Source: Halapricum desulfuricans (lineage in GTDB: Archaea > Halobacteriota > Halobacteria > Halobacteriales > Haloarculaceae). Taken from it: a DNA stretch of 64,000 nt. Positions 1-6,802 of this stretch are shown here, piece by piece. The DNA is taken from the NCBI RefSeq assembly GCF_017094505.1, contig NZ_CP064787.1, forward strand, positions 2,852,001 through 2,916,000, written 5' to 3'. Each line of letters starts with the position of its first letter. The stretch's first letter is position 1. The notes below the pieces were generated by a model, which did no database searches, was not told the origin of the DNA, and saw nothing but the letters and a program-made list of their open reading frames with translations. The position numbers and the translations under genes are program-made.

Positions 1-102
1 CCGATCGCGCTGGCGTTTTACTTCGGGCTGGCCGTGCTGTGGCTCACCACACTGGGCGGCCGTCGCGGCGGTGGCGGCACCAGCGTCGAGGAACCCGCGT
101 GA
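1..102 (+). CDS. C-terminal end of a membrane protein (partial)
   Basis: An open frame enters from the left edge and stops with TGA at 100-102. The 33 visible residues begin with a hydrophobic segment (PIALAFYFGLAVLWLTTL) followed by a Gly/Arg-rich polar tail ending in EEPA, which looks like a last transmembrane helix and a cytoplasmic tail. The family cannot be named from this fragment. The stop lies 77 bases before the ATG of the next gene on the same strand. Confidence 0.5.
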   Translation, partial: PIALAFYFGLAVLWLTTLGGRRGGGGTSVEEPA

Positions 103-178
103 CACCGGTGGCCATTATGCGCTTCGTCGGGATGCGAGCGACCGCCTCACTTTTTCCGGTTCGTTCCCTCTGGCCGGT

Positions 179-790
179 ATGGACGAGCCCTCGAGCCCCT
201 CCTTGTCGCTGGCTGCTCTCGCCGTCGTCGTCGGCGTCGCACAGATACTGCTGGCGATCGTCGGCGTCGACCCCTACGCTCTCGCGCTCGCCTGGCCGCT
301 CGGCGAGGACCCCTGGACGCTGTTGACCAGCGTCTTCGCCCACAGCGGGCCCGGGCACCTCCTGTCGAACCTGATCGGGCTGGTGGTCGTCGGCCTGTTT
401 CTCGAGCGCAGAACCTCTCCAGCCCGGTTTTACGCGTTCTTCCTCGCGACCGGGATCGTCGCCGGAGTGATGGAGGTGACCGTCTCGACGCTCGTGTTCG
501 ACCACCGGGCAGCGGTACTCGGTGCCAGCGGCGCGGTCTTCGCGCTGTTCGGCTACGTCCTGGGCGGAAACCGCCTGACCGAGTTCGTCGCGGGCGGCAT
601 CACGGTCAGTCCGGTCGTGCAACTGGGCGTCCTACTCGTGGTGGCGGCCGGCCTGACGCTCGCGACCGCCGGGCCACAGACCGCTCTGATCGCACACTTC
701 ACCGGTCTCGCGGTCGGCGTCCTCGCCGGTCGCCGACACCTGCTTCGGTCGTCTACCAGTCCGTCCTCGGCACATTACAGCCGGCGATAA
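179..790 (+). CDS. Rhomboid family intramembrane serine protease
   Basis: This 203-residue polytopic membrane protein should cleave membrane substrates within the bilayer using a Ser-His dyad. The nucleophile motif GASG is at residues 115-118 (Ser117), followed by the hydrophobic helix AVFALFGYVL. The catalytic His is probably His173 in IAHFTGLAVG. The conserved loop pattern HxxxxHLLSN is at 55-64. About six hydrophobic segments are visible, the basic rhomboid core. I chose the ATG at 179; an upstream in-frame start at 71 would only add an unconserved, arginine-rich polar stretch. A second, larger rhomboid with a fused C-terminal domain lies at 46601-48436. Substrates are unknown. Confidence 0.85.
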   Translation: MDEPSSPSLSLAALAVVVGVAQILLAIVGVDPYALALAWPLGEDPWTLLTSVFAHSGPGHLLSNLIGLVVVGLFLERRTSPARFYAFFLATGIVAGVMEVTVSTLVFDHRAAVLGASGAVFALFGYVLGGNRLTEFVAGGITVSPVVQLGVLLVVAAGLTLATAGPQTALIAHFTGLAVGVLAGRRHLLRSSTSPSSAHYSRR

Positions 791-825
791 AGCCGATCTC
801 CACTGGAAACAGAAGGGTCGTCTCG

Positions 826-1581
826 CTACCGCAGCGTCGCCGTCTCCGGCAGGACGGAGCGCTCGAGGCGCTCGTTGACTCGTTCCGTGAGCGGTTCGAG
901 GTTCTCGACGTCCTCGCGGTTGTACGAGATGAGCGTTTCCAGTGCAGATTCGTCGCCGCGCTCGTACTGGTGCCACAGCTGGACCGCTTCCCGGCCGCTG
1001 ATGTCCGGTCGGTCGCGGTCGATGCCGATCTCCCCCTCGATGGTCTTCAGACCGCCCGTGAGATCCAGGCGACGGCAGGGATACATGAGATCGAGGTGAG
1101 GCGTGTCCGACAGCGAGACGTCGAAGTTCGCCTCGAGGAAGGGGACGTCGAAGCGCTTGCCGTTGAAGGTCACGAGCAGGTCGGCGTCGGCAAACAGGTC
1201 CCGCAGGGCGTCGTCGTGGAGATCGCGGCCCTGCACGAGCGTCGTCGTCTCGCCGCCGAGTCGGGCGCTGACGGTCGTCACCTCGTTGCGACGTTCGTCC
1301 AGTCCCGTCGTCTCGATGTCGAAGAAACACGCGTTCTCGCGGAAGGTCTCGAACAGCCGCCACTGCTCGGCGCTGGGGAACTCCCGGGCGAAGAAGTCTG
1401 CGTCGCCCGCCCGGAGACGGTCGCTCGCCCGGTCGATGAACGACTCGATGCGTCGGCCGGTCGTCTCGCCGACCGCGTCCGGGTAGAACTCCTCCCAGTG
1501 GGTGATCCCCTGCTCCCAGAGGCGTCGCTCGGTCGTCTCGCCGACGCCCTCGACCGGAATGAAGCTGTTCTCGACGCGCAC
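826..1581 (-). CDS. DEDDy 3'-5' exonuclease, ribonuclease H-like (YprB type)
   Basis: The 251-residue protein has an RNase H-like exonuclease fold. The DEDD acidic residues are visible: Asp88 and Glu90 in FFDIETTG, Asp145 in FNGKRFDVPF, and Asp224 in YNREDV, with Tyr220 making it the DEDDy subtype. Residues 8-30 (VEGVGETTERRLWEQGI) resemble a helix-hairpin-helix DNA-binding motif. This arrangement matches the YprB-like exonucleases common in haloarchaea. It probably trims single-stranded nucleic acid in repair or turnover, but the substrate is not shown by the sequence. It is convergent with the rhomboid gene, with a 35-base gap. Confidence 0.8.
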   Translation of the reverse strand: MRVENSFIPVEGVGETTERRLWEQGITHWEEFYPDAVGETTGRRIESFIDRASDRLRAGDADFFAREFPSAEQWRLFETFRENACFFDIETTGLDERRNEVTTVSARLGGETTTLVQGRDLHDDALRDLFADADLLVTFNGKRFDVPFLEANFDVSLSDTPHLDLMYPCRRLDLTGGLKTIEGEIGIDRDRPDISGREAVQLWHQYERGDESALETLISYNREDVENLEPLTERVNERLERSVLPETATLR

Positions 1582-1705
1582 ACTCTCCGTGAGATTTCGA
1601 GCACTGTAAATCTCGCGTTTGCCGCGTTCGACAGTCCGTTACTGATAGTGACCGATCACCGTTGCGGATCGCTACGAGGGGACCCGGCTGAGCGATCGGT
1701 CGTAG

Positions 1706-2090
1706 GAAGGAACGCACTTGCTGGATACGAAGCGGTTCCGAGTCGTCTGCGTCCCCGTCACAGACGCAGACGACTACCATCCGTGCATCACGAACTTGCC
1801 GCGAGACGAGTTCTTCCCGGCAGATCTAGCAACGCTGTATCGGTGTCGCTGGGAGGTAAAGACGCTGTTCCGTGAGCTGAAGACGCAGTACGAGTTGGAT
1901 GAGTTTGACACAAGCGACCCGGACGTCGTGAAAATTCTGCTGTACGCGGCGTTGCTGTCACTGCTGGTGAGTCGTGGGCTGTTGGACCTGGTCACCGAGC
2001 AGGCCGGCGACGAGATCGTGTTCCCGCCGGAACGCCGGGCGGCGACCTTCCGGCGCACGCCCAGCCCATCCACACCGGAAATATCTCAGA
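1706..2090 (+). pseudogene. Remnant of an ISH8-type (IS4 family) transposase
   Basis: The frame from 1706 (GTHLLDTKRFRVV) to about 2058 encodes the C-terminal half of an IS4/ISH8-like DDE transposase, including LATLYRCRWEVKTLFRELKT, the Y-(2)-R-(3)-E-(6)-K signature with the last catalytic Glu. The N-terminal two thirds are missing: a TAG at 1703-1705 precedes the homologous stretch in frame. Near 2052 the expected continuation (HAQ-I) moves into another frame, showing a one-base indel. No IS ends or target duplication can be recognised. It is a dead fragment, cut at both ends, next to the convergent nucleotidyltransferase gene, and marks this stretch as a former insertion hotspot. Confidence 0.8.
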
Positions 2091-2095
2091 GCGGT

Positions 2096-3748
2096 CTACT
2101 TGATCTCATACGTGTTGAGCTTCCCTTCCCTGTCTACTTCGATCAGGTCTTCGTCTTCGAGTTTTCGGAGTTTGTTGTAGATCCTATGGTCGGGGAAGTC
2201 GAGTTCATCTCGAAGATCCTTGATTGTTTTCGGTTCGTCCAGTGAGACAAGCAACGCCTTTTCCAGGCAGTATGAAACCAGTTTCTGATGTACCGGAGGA
2301 TCGATGTCCTCGCGTTGTTTCAGGAGATCAATGGTGTCGAGGACGGCAAACGAAAAGTATTGGCCTGTGATCTCATCCTGCTGCTTGATCTCTTCGAACA
2401 TCGCTTTCCAGTCTAGACTGGCCTGACGTGTGATCAGGGCTACGTCCTCCAAGTCGCCTTCACGTTCGGTAATAGATTTGAACAGAAAGACATCAGTTAA
2501 GCAGAGCAGATGCATACGCAGACTCCCGTGTGCGAAAGTCTGGTCGATCCGACCCATCATCTCCTCGGTTAATTGTAGTTTGCCGGCCACCGCCTCGACG
2601 AAGACATCGTACCGCGGCGATCCTTCTTTCTCGAACACGATTGCAGGGTCGAGTTCTTTGTATGCCTCTTCCAGGTCAGTTCGCTCCTCGTATCCGATCT
2701 CACGAAGTGCCTCACCCAATGCCAGGAACGATCGCCTGTCGTCGACGACGATATCCAAGTCTTTGGTCGAATCCTTCAAACCTCGGAAAATCAAGTTTCC
2801 GCCGCCCAGCAGGTACGCATCGACTTCCGTATCGAGCGCTTCTCCCAGTTGTTCAAGTCCTTTCCGAAGGCTTTCCTCCGGGTGGTATCCGCGGAGGAAG
2901 ACATCGTAGTCCTGAGCCAGCGACGTAAATTCGTCCCAGGGCAGGAACCGGTCCCCGTGTTTCGGGTCGCGTTGGTCCGCATATGCCAGGGTGTCGGCCC
3001 ACTCCTCGACACAGTCCCACTCATTAGCGAGTTTCCACAGTTCCGAGGTCGTCAGGATCGACCGATGCTTGAGGTAGAAAACAACGGCTATCGTGGCCTG
3101 TTTACGGCTTTCAGCGACTCTGACCGCATGGATCAGGACGTCCTCGATACCGAGGTCGGCTTCGCCTTGGTAGCGATACTCCTGCGCAGGATAGTATTCA
3201 ATACCGTATCGGGTGAAGGCGGAGAACGCCGTGGACTCACCTTCTACCTCTGCTTCGCTGTCGGCGACCACGATCTTCCCCTCTTCTCCCCCATACCCAC
3301 CCATATGCGTGTCTTCAGGATCTGACGCTGTGAGATACTGCTGTAGTGTCTCATCGGTAATCCCGTATCGGTCGTCGTCCTGTTTTGTGACTGCTCCCAG
3401 TGTCTGGAGGTCTTCCAGTGCCGCATACACGGTCGATGAGGCATAACCTTGCTTCTCAAGATCAGCTACTGTCCGTGGCTCTCTGTTCAGTTCTCGAAGG
3501 AGGTCTTCCTTCGTCCCCACGAGTAACCCTTTTGGATTGTATCTCTCGAAGAGGTCGCTCAGCAGCCGTGCCTCGAACGTGTCTGCGTATGCTACCCGTC
3601 CGTCTTTCTCGATCAGGTGTTGGTCTGTCAGTTCCGAAACGACCTCTGAAATCCATCCCTGGTTCTTATCTAACCGTTGCGCTAGTTCTGAGATAGACCG
3701 GGACTCCGTCCGTAGCTCCTCCAGTATCTCGACCCCGATACGCCTCAT
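2096..3748 (-). CDS. Winged-helix/nucleotidyltransferase fusion protein (AbiEii/DUF6036-like NTase)
   Basis: The 550-residue protein has two predicted winged-helix regions at the N-terminus (about 1-55 and 75-130), a middle region of unknown fold (about 175-290), a nucleotidyltransferase core, and a third winged helix near the C-terminus (about 490-550). The NTase signature is GGGNLIFRG at 315-323 followed by STKDLD at 327-332, with Asp330 and Asp332 as likely metal ligands. This resembles MNT/AbiEii/DUF6036 nucleotidyltransferases, some of which are toxins. I chose the ATG at 3748 over a TTG at 3757 because a TATA box centred near 3775 would place transcription start at this ATG (leaderless). 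The promoter is wrapped by a perfect 18-bp inverted repeat. Codon use and base composition are less GC-rich than in neighbours, suggesting transfer. Function is inferred only. Confidence 0.75.
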   Translation of the reverse strand: MRRIGVEILEELRTESRSISELAQRLDKNQGWISEVVSELTDQHLIEKDGRVAYADTFEARLLSDLFERYNPKGLLVGTKEDLLRELNREPRTVADLEKQGYASSTVYAALEDLQTLGAVTKQDDDRYGITDETLQQYLTASDPEDTHMGGYGGEEGKIVVADSEAEVEGESTAFSAFTRYGIEYYPAQEYRYQGEADLGIEDVLIHAVRVAESRKQATIAVVFYLKHRSILTTSELWKLANEWDCVEEWADTLAYADQRDPKHGDRFLPWDEFTSLAQDYDVFLRGYHPEESLRKGLEQLGEALDTEVDAYLLGGGNLIFRGLKDSTKDLDIVVDDRRSFLALGEALREIGYEERTDLEEAYKELDPAIVFEKEGSPRYDVFVEAVAGKLQLTEEMMGRIDQTFAHGSLRMHLLCLTDVFLFKSITEREGDLEDVALITRQASLDWKAMFEEIKQQDEITGQYFSFAVLDTIDLLKQREDIDPPVHQKLVSYCLEKALLVSLDEPKTIKDLRDELDFPDHRIYNKLRKLEDEDLIEVDREGKLNTYEIK

Positions 3749-3750
3749 AC

Positions 3751-3799
3751 ATTCCAACTATAGCAATATAGGTTATAAATGTATTGCTATAGTTGGAAT
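3751..3799 (-). promoter_or_regulatory. Promoter embedded in a perfect 18-bp inverted repeat
   Basis: The arms 3751-3768 (ATTCCAACTATAGCAATA) and 3782-3799 are exact reverse complements. The 13-base spacer 3769-3781 carries, on the minus strand, TTTATAA, a good archaeal TATA box. The box lies about 27 bases before the ATG at 3748, so one arm covers the transcription and translation start and the other covers the BRE side. A dimeric protein bound here would block TBP/TFB or RNA polymerase. The downstream protein carries winged-helix domains, so autoregulation is the simplest reading. Confidence 0.8.
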
Positions 3800-4054
3800 A
3801 ACGGCTGCGAAGAGCCGCCCAGAAGACAGACCGGCGGTTGCGCAACATCGAACACGAACTGTAGTTCCTGTTCGGAGAGATCCGTGACCTGGTCGAGGTA
3901 GGACTGCCTCACCACGCACCAGCACCGAGTCGACCAGTTTTGTCTGCTGTTGCTTCGCAGGGTTCGCTTTCAGCAAGCAGATCAGAGATCAGCTGCGAGA
4001 GAAAACAGTACCCGACACCAAACCTGACGATTGCGTTCCTCCGTGGGTTCCTCT
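3800..4054. other. Gene-poor stretch with possible decayed coding sequence
   Basis: No intact gene is supported. On the minus strand, short frames such as SYLDQVTDLSEQELQFVFDV (about 3850-3910) and LLKANPAKQQQTKLVDSVLV (about 3915-3975) read like protein but lie in different frames and are interrupted. This suggests a frameshifted remnant of an accessory gene that I cannot name. It sits between the nucleotidyltransferase promoter and the tRNA-Gly 3'-end copy. Confidence 0.35.
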
Positions 4055-4084
4055 CAGAAGTACGCCGGCCGGGAATTGAACCCG
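4055..4084 (-). repeat. Copy of the tRNA-Gly 3' end (att-like)
   Basis: This 30-base stretch matches 4174-4203, the 3' part of tRNA-Gly plus six flanking bases, at 29 of 30 positions (A versus G at 4062). It contains the T-arm and acceptor 3' strand, 119 bases downstream of the real gene. Such copies usually arise when an element integrates into the 3' end of a tRNA gene, leaving attL/attR. No integrase gene remains nearby. Confidence 0.75.
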
Positions 4085-4179
4085 ATGGCGAGACGGTCGC
4101 TCACGTTCGTTCGCGCTGGGACTCACGTGATTCAATTCGCGCTGGCAACTTCGCTCGTCACGTCCGTTCTTCCCAGAAG

Positions 4180-4250
4180 TGCGCCGGCCGGGAATTGAAC
4201 CCGGGCTATGAGCTTGGGAAGCTCATGTCCTACCACTAGACCACCGGCGC
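4180..4250 (-). tRNA. tRNA-Gly (anticodon CCC)
   Basis: On the minus strand the acceptor stem GCGCCGG pairs with CCGGCGC. The anticodon stem TGAGC/GCTCA closes the loop TTCCCAA, giving anticodon CCC, which reads GGG. The T-arm is CCGGG-TTCAATT-CCCGG. The discriminator base A is at 4180; CCA is not encoded. The gene is surrounded by partial copies of itself: the 3' end downstream at 4055-4084, and the 5' end upstream at 4305-4329 and, more loosely, near 4369-4392. Confidence 0.95.
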
Positions 4251-4392
4251 TCGTTCACTGCGTTCACATCGCGCCGAGGCTCGCAAATCCGACGGATTTG
4301 CTCACCACCGGCGCTCGTTCACTGCGTTCCTCACGCCACATGCATCGACGGACTCTGTCCGTCTCAACACCGGCGCGCTCGTCACTACGTTC
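4241..4392. repeat. Repeated tRNA-Gly 5' end with flank, and small hairpins
   Basis: A 25-base sequence at 4241-4265 (the first 10 bases of tRNA-Gly plus 15 upstream bases) is repeated exactly at 4305-4329, with a third, diverged copy at about 4369-4392. Between them are short hairpins, for example AAATCCG/CGGATTT near 4286-4299 and GACGGAC/GTCCGTC near 4347-4363. No gene is seen in 4251-4500. The repeats suggest slippage or repeated insertion around the tRNA. Confidence 0.7.
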
Positions 4393-4500
4393 CTGAACGG
4401 GCGTCGCACTTCAATATAGCGTTTCGAACCGTTCGACGGTCGTCCAGTTCTGCCGACCGGACGAATGCCTATTTACTCGTTCGTGCCGAACCCCCCATAC

Positions 4501-5331
4501 ATGACCGACGAGGAAACGATCGCACAGGCCGAGGAACCGCTCGACCTCTCGCTGACCGACGCGGAACTCGAGGACAGACGCGAGCACATCACCGCGTTCA
4601 TCCGCGAACAGATGGACGCGGCGGGGACAGAGACGGCCGTCGTCGCGATCTCCGGCGGGGTCGACAGCGCCCTCGTGGCCGGACTCGCCGCCGACGCGCT
4701 CGGTCCCGACCGGGTCCACGGGCTGGTGATGCCCAGCGAGGTCAACGACGACGAGACGATGAGCGACGCCGTCCGCGTTGCGGAGACGTTCGAACTCCCG
4801 CACGACGTGATCGAGGTCGGCCCGATCGTCGACGCCTTCCTCGAGGCGTACCCCGAGGAACGTAACCACCAGATGGCAGCCGGAAACGTCCGGGTCCGAA
4901 CGCGAGCGGTCCTGAACTACCTCGTGGCCAACACCGAGAACGGGCTGGTGATCGGGACGGGCAACCGGACGGAAGCGCTCATCGGCTATTTCACCAAGTA
5001 CGGCGACGGCGCGGTCGACTGCCATCCGATCGCCAACCTCTACAAACAGCAGGTGCGCCAGCTCGCCCGTCACGTCGGCGTCCCCGAATCAGTCGCCTCG
5101 CGCACGCCCACGGCGGGGATGTGGGTCGGCCAGACCGACGAGGAAGAGCTCGGGATCGAGTACGACACGCTCGATTCGATCCTCGCCTTGCACGTCGAAG
5201 GCGGCGTGCCCGTCAGTGCGACCGCCCGCGAGATCGGCGTCGAAGAAGCGGTCGTCGAGCGCGTCCGGGCGCTGTACGAACACAGCGCCCACAAGCGCCA
5301 GGTCCCGCCCGGTCCCGATGCGCCGTACTAG
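4501..5331 (+). CDS. nadE: NH3-dependent NAD+ synthetase
   Basis: This 276-residue enzyme adenylates nicotinic acid adenine dinucleotide and amidates it with ammonia to give NAD+. The ATP pyrophosphatase PP-loop SGGVDSA is at 51-57. The family motifs GTGNRTE at 152-158 and YFTKYGDG at 163-170 are present, and the tail HKRQVPPGP matches the family C-terminus. There is no glutaminase domain, so it needs free ammonia. I chose the ATG at 4501, which gives the acidic N-terminus MTDEETIAQ; an upstream ATG at 4465 would add 12 unconserved residues. Confidence 0.95.
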   Translation: MTDEETIAQAEEPLDLSLTDAELEDRREHITAFIREQMDAAGTETAVVAISGGVDSALVAGLAADALGPDRVHGLVMPSEVNDDETMSDAVRVAETFELPHDVIEVGPIVDAFLEAYPEERNHQMAAGNVRVRTRAVLNYLVANTENGLVIGTGNRTEALIGYFTKYGDGAVDCHPIANLYKQQVRQLARHVGVPESVASRTPTAGMWVGQTDEEELGIEYDTLDSILALHVEGGVPVSATAREIGVEEAVVERVRALYEHSAHKRQVPPGPDAPY

Positions 5332-5434
5332 CTGTCGTCTCCCGTTCGGAAAATAGGCGGGTACTCGATCGCCAGAACGACAGCGAGTGGTCGTTTCCAA
5401 AGGTCTTTGCCTGTCCCACCACTAGAACTACTCG

Positions 5435-6091
5435 ATGCAGGAAGCCGGGGCAATCCGGGCGGCTGCGCTCGACGCCGTCGACGACGTCGACCCGCAGGTC
5501 ATCTACGATCGGATCGACGAGTTACTCGACCGGGAGTCGATGGCCCCGGGCGTGTTCACGGTCGCGTGTGCGAACGCGATCCGTGAACGCTCGGGCCGGG
5601 CGACCGACGACCTCGAGGCCGACGACGCGCTCGCCGAGCGAGCGGCCGGCGTCCAGCTCATCTATGTCGGTCTCAGCCGGACGCGGACGCTCGCTGCCGA
5701 CCAGCCGTGGACGACCGGCGATGGCGAAGCGGGCAATCTCGATATTCTCGTCGCGGATATCCTCGTCGCCCGCGGCTTTTATCTGCTCGCCCGGACCGAA
5801 GCCAGCGACGAAGCCGTCGCGGTCGTCAGAGCCTTCGGCCGCGATCAGACCGTCGCCCGTGAGACCGGCGAATCGCTCGACGCGAACCTCGAGCGTGACG
5901 TCTTCGAACTGGCCGCCGTCGCCGGCGTGACCGCCGCCGGCGTCAGCCCGACCCCTCAGCTGCGCGAACTCGCGACGGATCTCGGGGGCTCCGACGCGTC
6001 CCTGCCCCGGACGCTTCACGAACAACTCACGGCCGTCGTGAACGTCGACTCCGGCGGCACCGACGGCGTCCGGACCTCTGTCGATCACTGA
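5435..6091 (+). CDS. DUF7114 family haloarchaeal protein
   Basis: A 218-residue, mostly helical, acidic protein without signal peptide or membrane segments. It contains AERAAGVQLIYVGLSRTRTL, DILVADILVARGFYLLART and VVRAFGRDQTVARET, which I recognise as the haloarchaeal family labelled DUF7114. The helical pattern recalls all-alpha polyprenyl-synthase-like folds, but no aspartate-rich DDxxD motif is visible, so no reaction is assigned. It lies between nadE and tRNA-Thr on the same strand, each separated by about 100 bases. Confidence 0.65.
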   Translation: MQEAGAIRAAALDAVDDVDPQVIYDRIDELLDRESMAPGVFTVACANAIRERSGRATDDLEADDALAERAAGVQLIYVGLSRTRTLAADQPWTTGDGEAGNLDILVADILVARGFYLLARTEASDEAVAVVRAFGRDQTVARETGESLDANLERDVFELAAVAGVTAAGVSPTPQLRELATDLGGSDASLPRTLHEQLTAVVNVDSGGTDGVRTSVDH

Positions 6092-6181
6092 GCGGGCGCG
6101 TGTCGAGTCGCGACCGTCGCCACTGAGCCTGCCGCCAAATCGAAACGCCTAAAGACAACTCGGGGTAACCAACAGGTGCGT

Positions 6182-6253
6182 GCCTGGGTAGCTTAGCGGT
6201 AAAGCGCGTCCTTGGTAAGGACGAGAGCCCGGGTTCAAATCCCGGCCTAGGCT
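6182..6253 (+). tRNA. tRNA-Thr (anticodon GGT)
   Basis: The acceptor stem GCCTGGG pairs with CCTAGGC, with one G-T pair. The anticodon stem CGTCC/GGACG encloses TTGGTAA, giving anticodon GGT, which reads ACC. The T-arm is CCGGG-TTCAAAT-CCCGG. The discriminator base is T at 6253 and CCA is not encoded. Unlike tRNA-Gly and tRNA-Leu in this window, I see no partial copy of this tRNA nearby. Confidence 0.95.
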
Positions 6254-6572
6254 TTCTCTCTGTTACGTCTGGAGGATATCGACCCGATCATCGACGAGTG
6301 AATGATCGAACCGCTCCGGACGTCGACAAATATCTTCCCGTGCGTTCGTATCTCGATGTGAACCTCCAGCGCCCATCGTTGTGGGCCGAACAGCCAGTTG
6401 GACGGAAGACACCCCAACACCTTTGTCAGTGGTCCGCGTACGCACGGATAGCGCCAGCGGGGGGTCGCCAATAGCTGTTGCAGGCGGTTTTAACAAGCGT
6501 TAAGTGCGTCCCGGCAATACGTCGCTGTAGTATCTCGAACAGCCTTCTCTAGCCGGTCAGACCCCACCACAC
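6254..6572 (+). promoter_or_regulatory. Leader and probable promoter of the RNA polymerase operon
   Basis: No gene is supported in these 319 bases between tRNA-Thr and rpo5. An AT-rich box GGTTTTAAC at about 6486-6495 is the best TATA candidate on the plus strand. It would start transcription near 6515 and leave a leader of roughly 60 bases before the rpo5 ATG at 6573. The bases 6260-6470 show no coding pattern or strong hairpin that I can support. Confidence 0.4.
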
Positions 6573-6800
6573 ATGGTAGACGTAAGCCAACACGAACTCG
6601 TCCCGGACCACACCGTCCTCGACAGCGACGAACTCGAGGACGTACTCGCAGAGTATGACATCAAGAAAACCGACCTGCCGAAGATCAAACGCACCGACCC
6701 CGCGCTGCCAGACGAGGCCGGCGTCGGCGACGTGATCAAGGTCGAACGCGATTCACGAACGACAGACCGAGCGGTCGTCTATCGACTCGTTATCGAATAA
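6573..6800 (+). CDS. rpo5: DNA-directed RNA polymerase subunit Rpo5 (H)
   Basis: The 75-residue protein is the archaeal RpoH, equivalent to the C-terminal domain of eukaryotic RPB5, which sits at the jaw of the enzyme. Diagnostic sequence includes [21 protein letters not shown] and [13 protein letters not shown], followed by YRLV near the C-terminus. It is the first gene of the polymerase operon and is followed after 2 bases by rpo2N, so the subunits are probably translated from one mRNA. The length is typical. Confidence 0.97.
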   Translation: MVDVSQHELVPDHTVLDSDELEDVLAEYDIKKTDLPKIKRTDPALPDEAGVGDVIKVERDSRTTDRAVVYRLVIE

Positions 6801-6802
6801 GC

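Noticed and set aside
1643-1724. TGATAGTGACCG at 1643-1654, identical to the start of palindrome copy 4
   Set aside because: A short inverted repeat (GACCGATC/GATCGGTC, 1650-1657 and 1694-1701) exists, but there is no concentric 78-bp dyad. It could be a copy truncated by the ISH8 insertion, but the evidence is too thin.
632-1780. Long minus-strand open frame across the exonuclease gene
   Set aside because: Arginine/glycine-rich shadow of the real gene at 826-1581, which has the conserved DEDDy motifs; such long shadows are normal in GC-rich DNA.
3773-3976. 67-codon minus frame starting MLKANPAKQQQTKLVDSV
   Set aside because: It crosses the nucleotidyltransferase promoter palindrome and changes to low-complexity sequence; at most a decayed remnant.
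4241-4392. CRISPR-like repeats upstream of tRNA-Gly
   Set aside because: Only two exact and one poor copy, of differing spacing, derived from the tRNA 5' end; no regular spacers and no cas genes.
6247-6496. Small minus-strand frames between tRNA-Thr and rpo5
   Set aside because: No conserved pattern, no promoter in that orientation, and they overlap the tRNA end.
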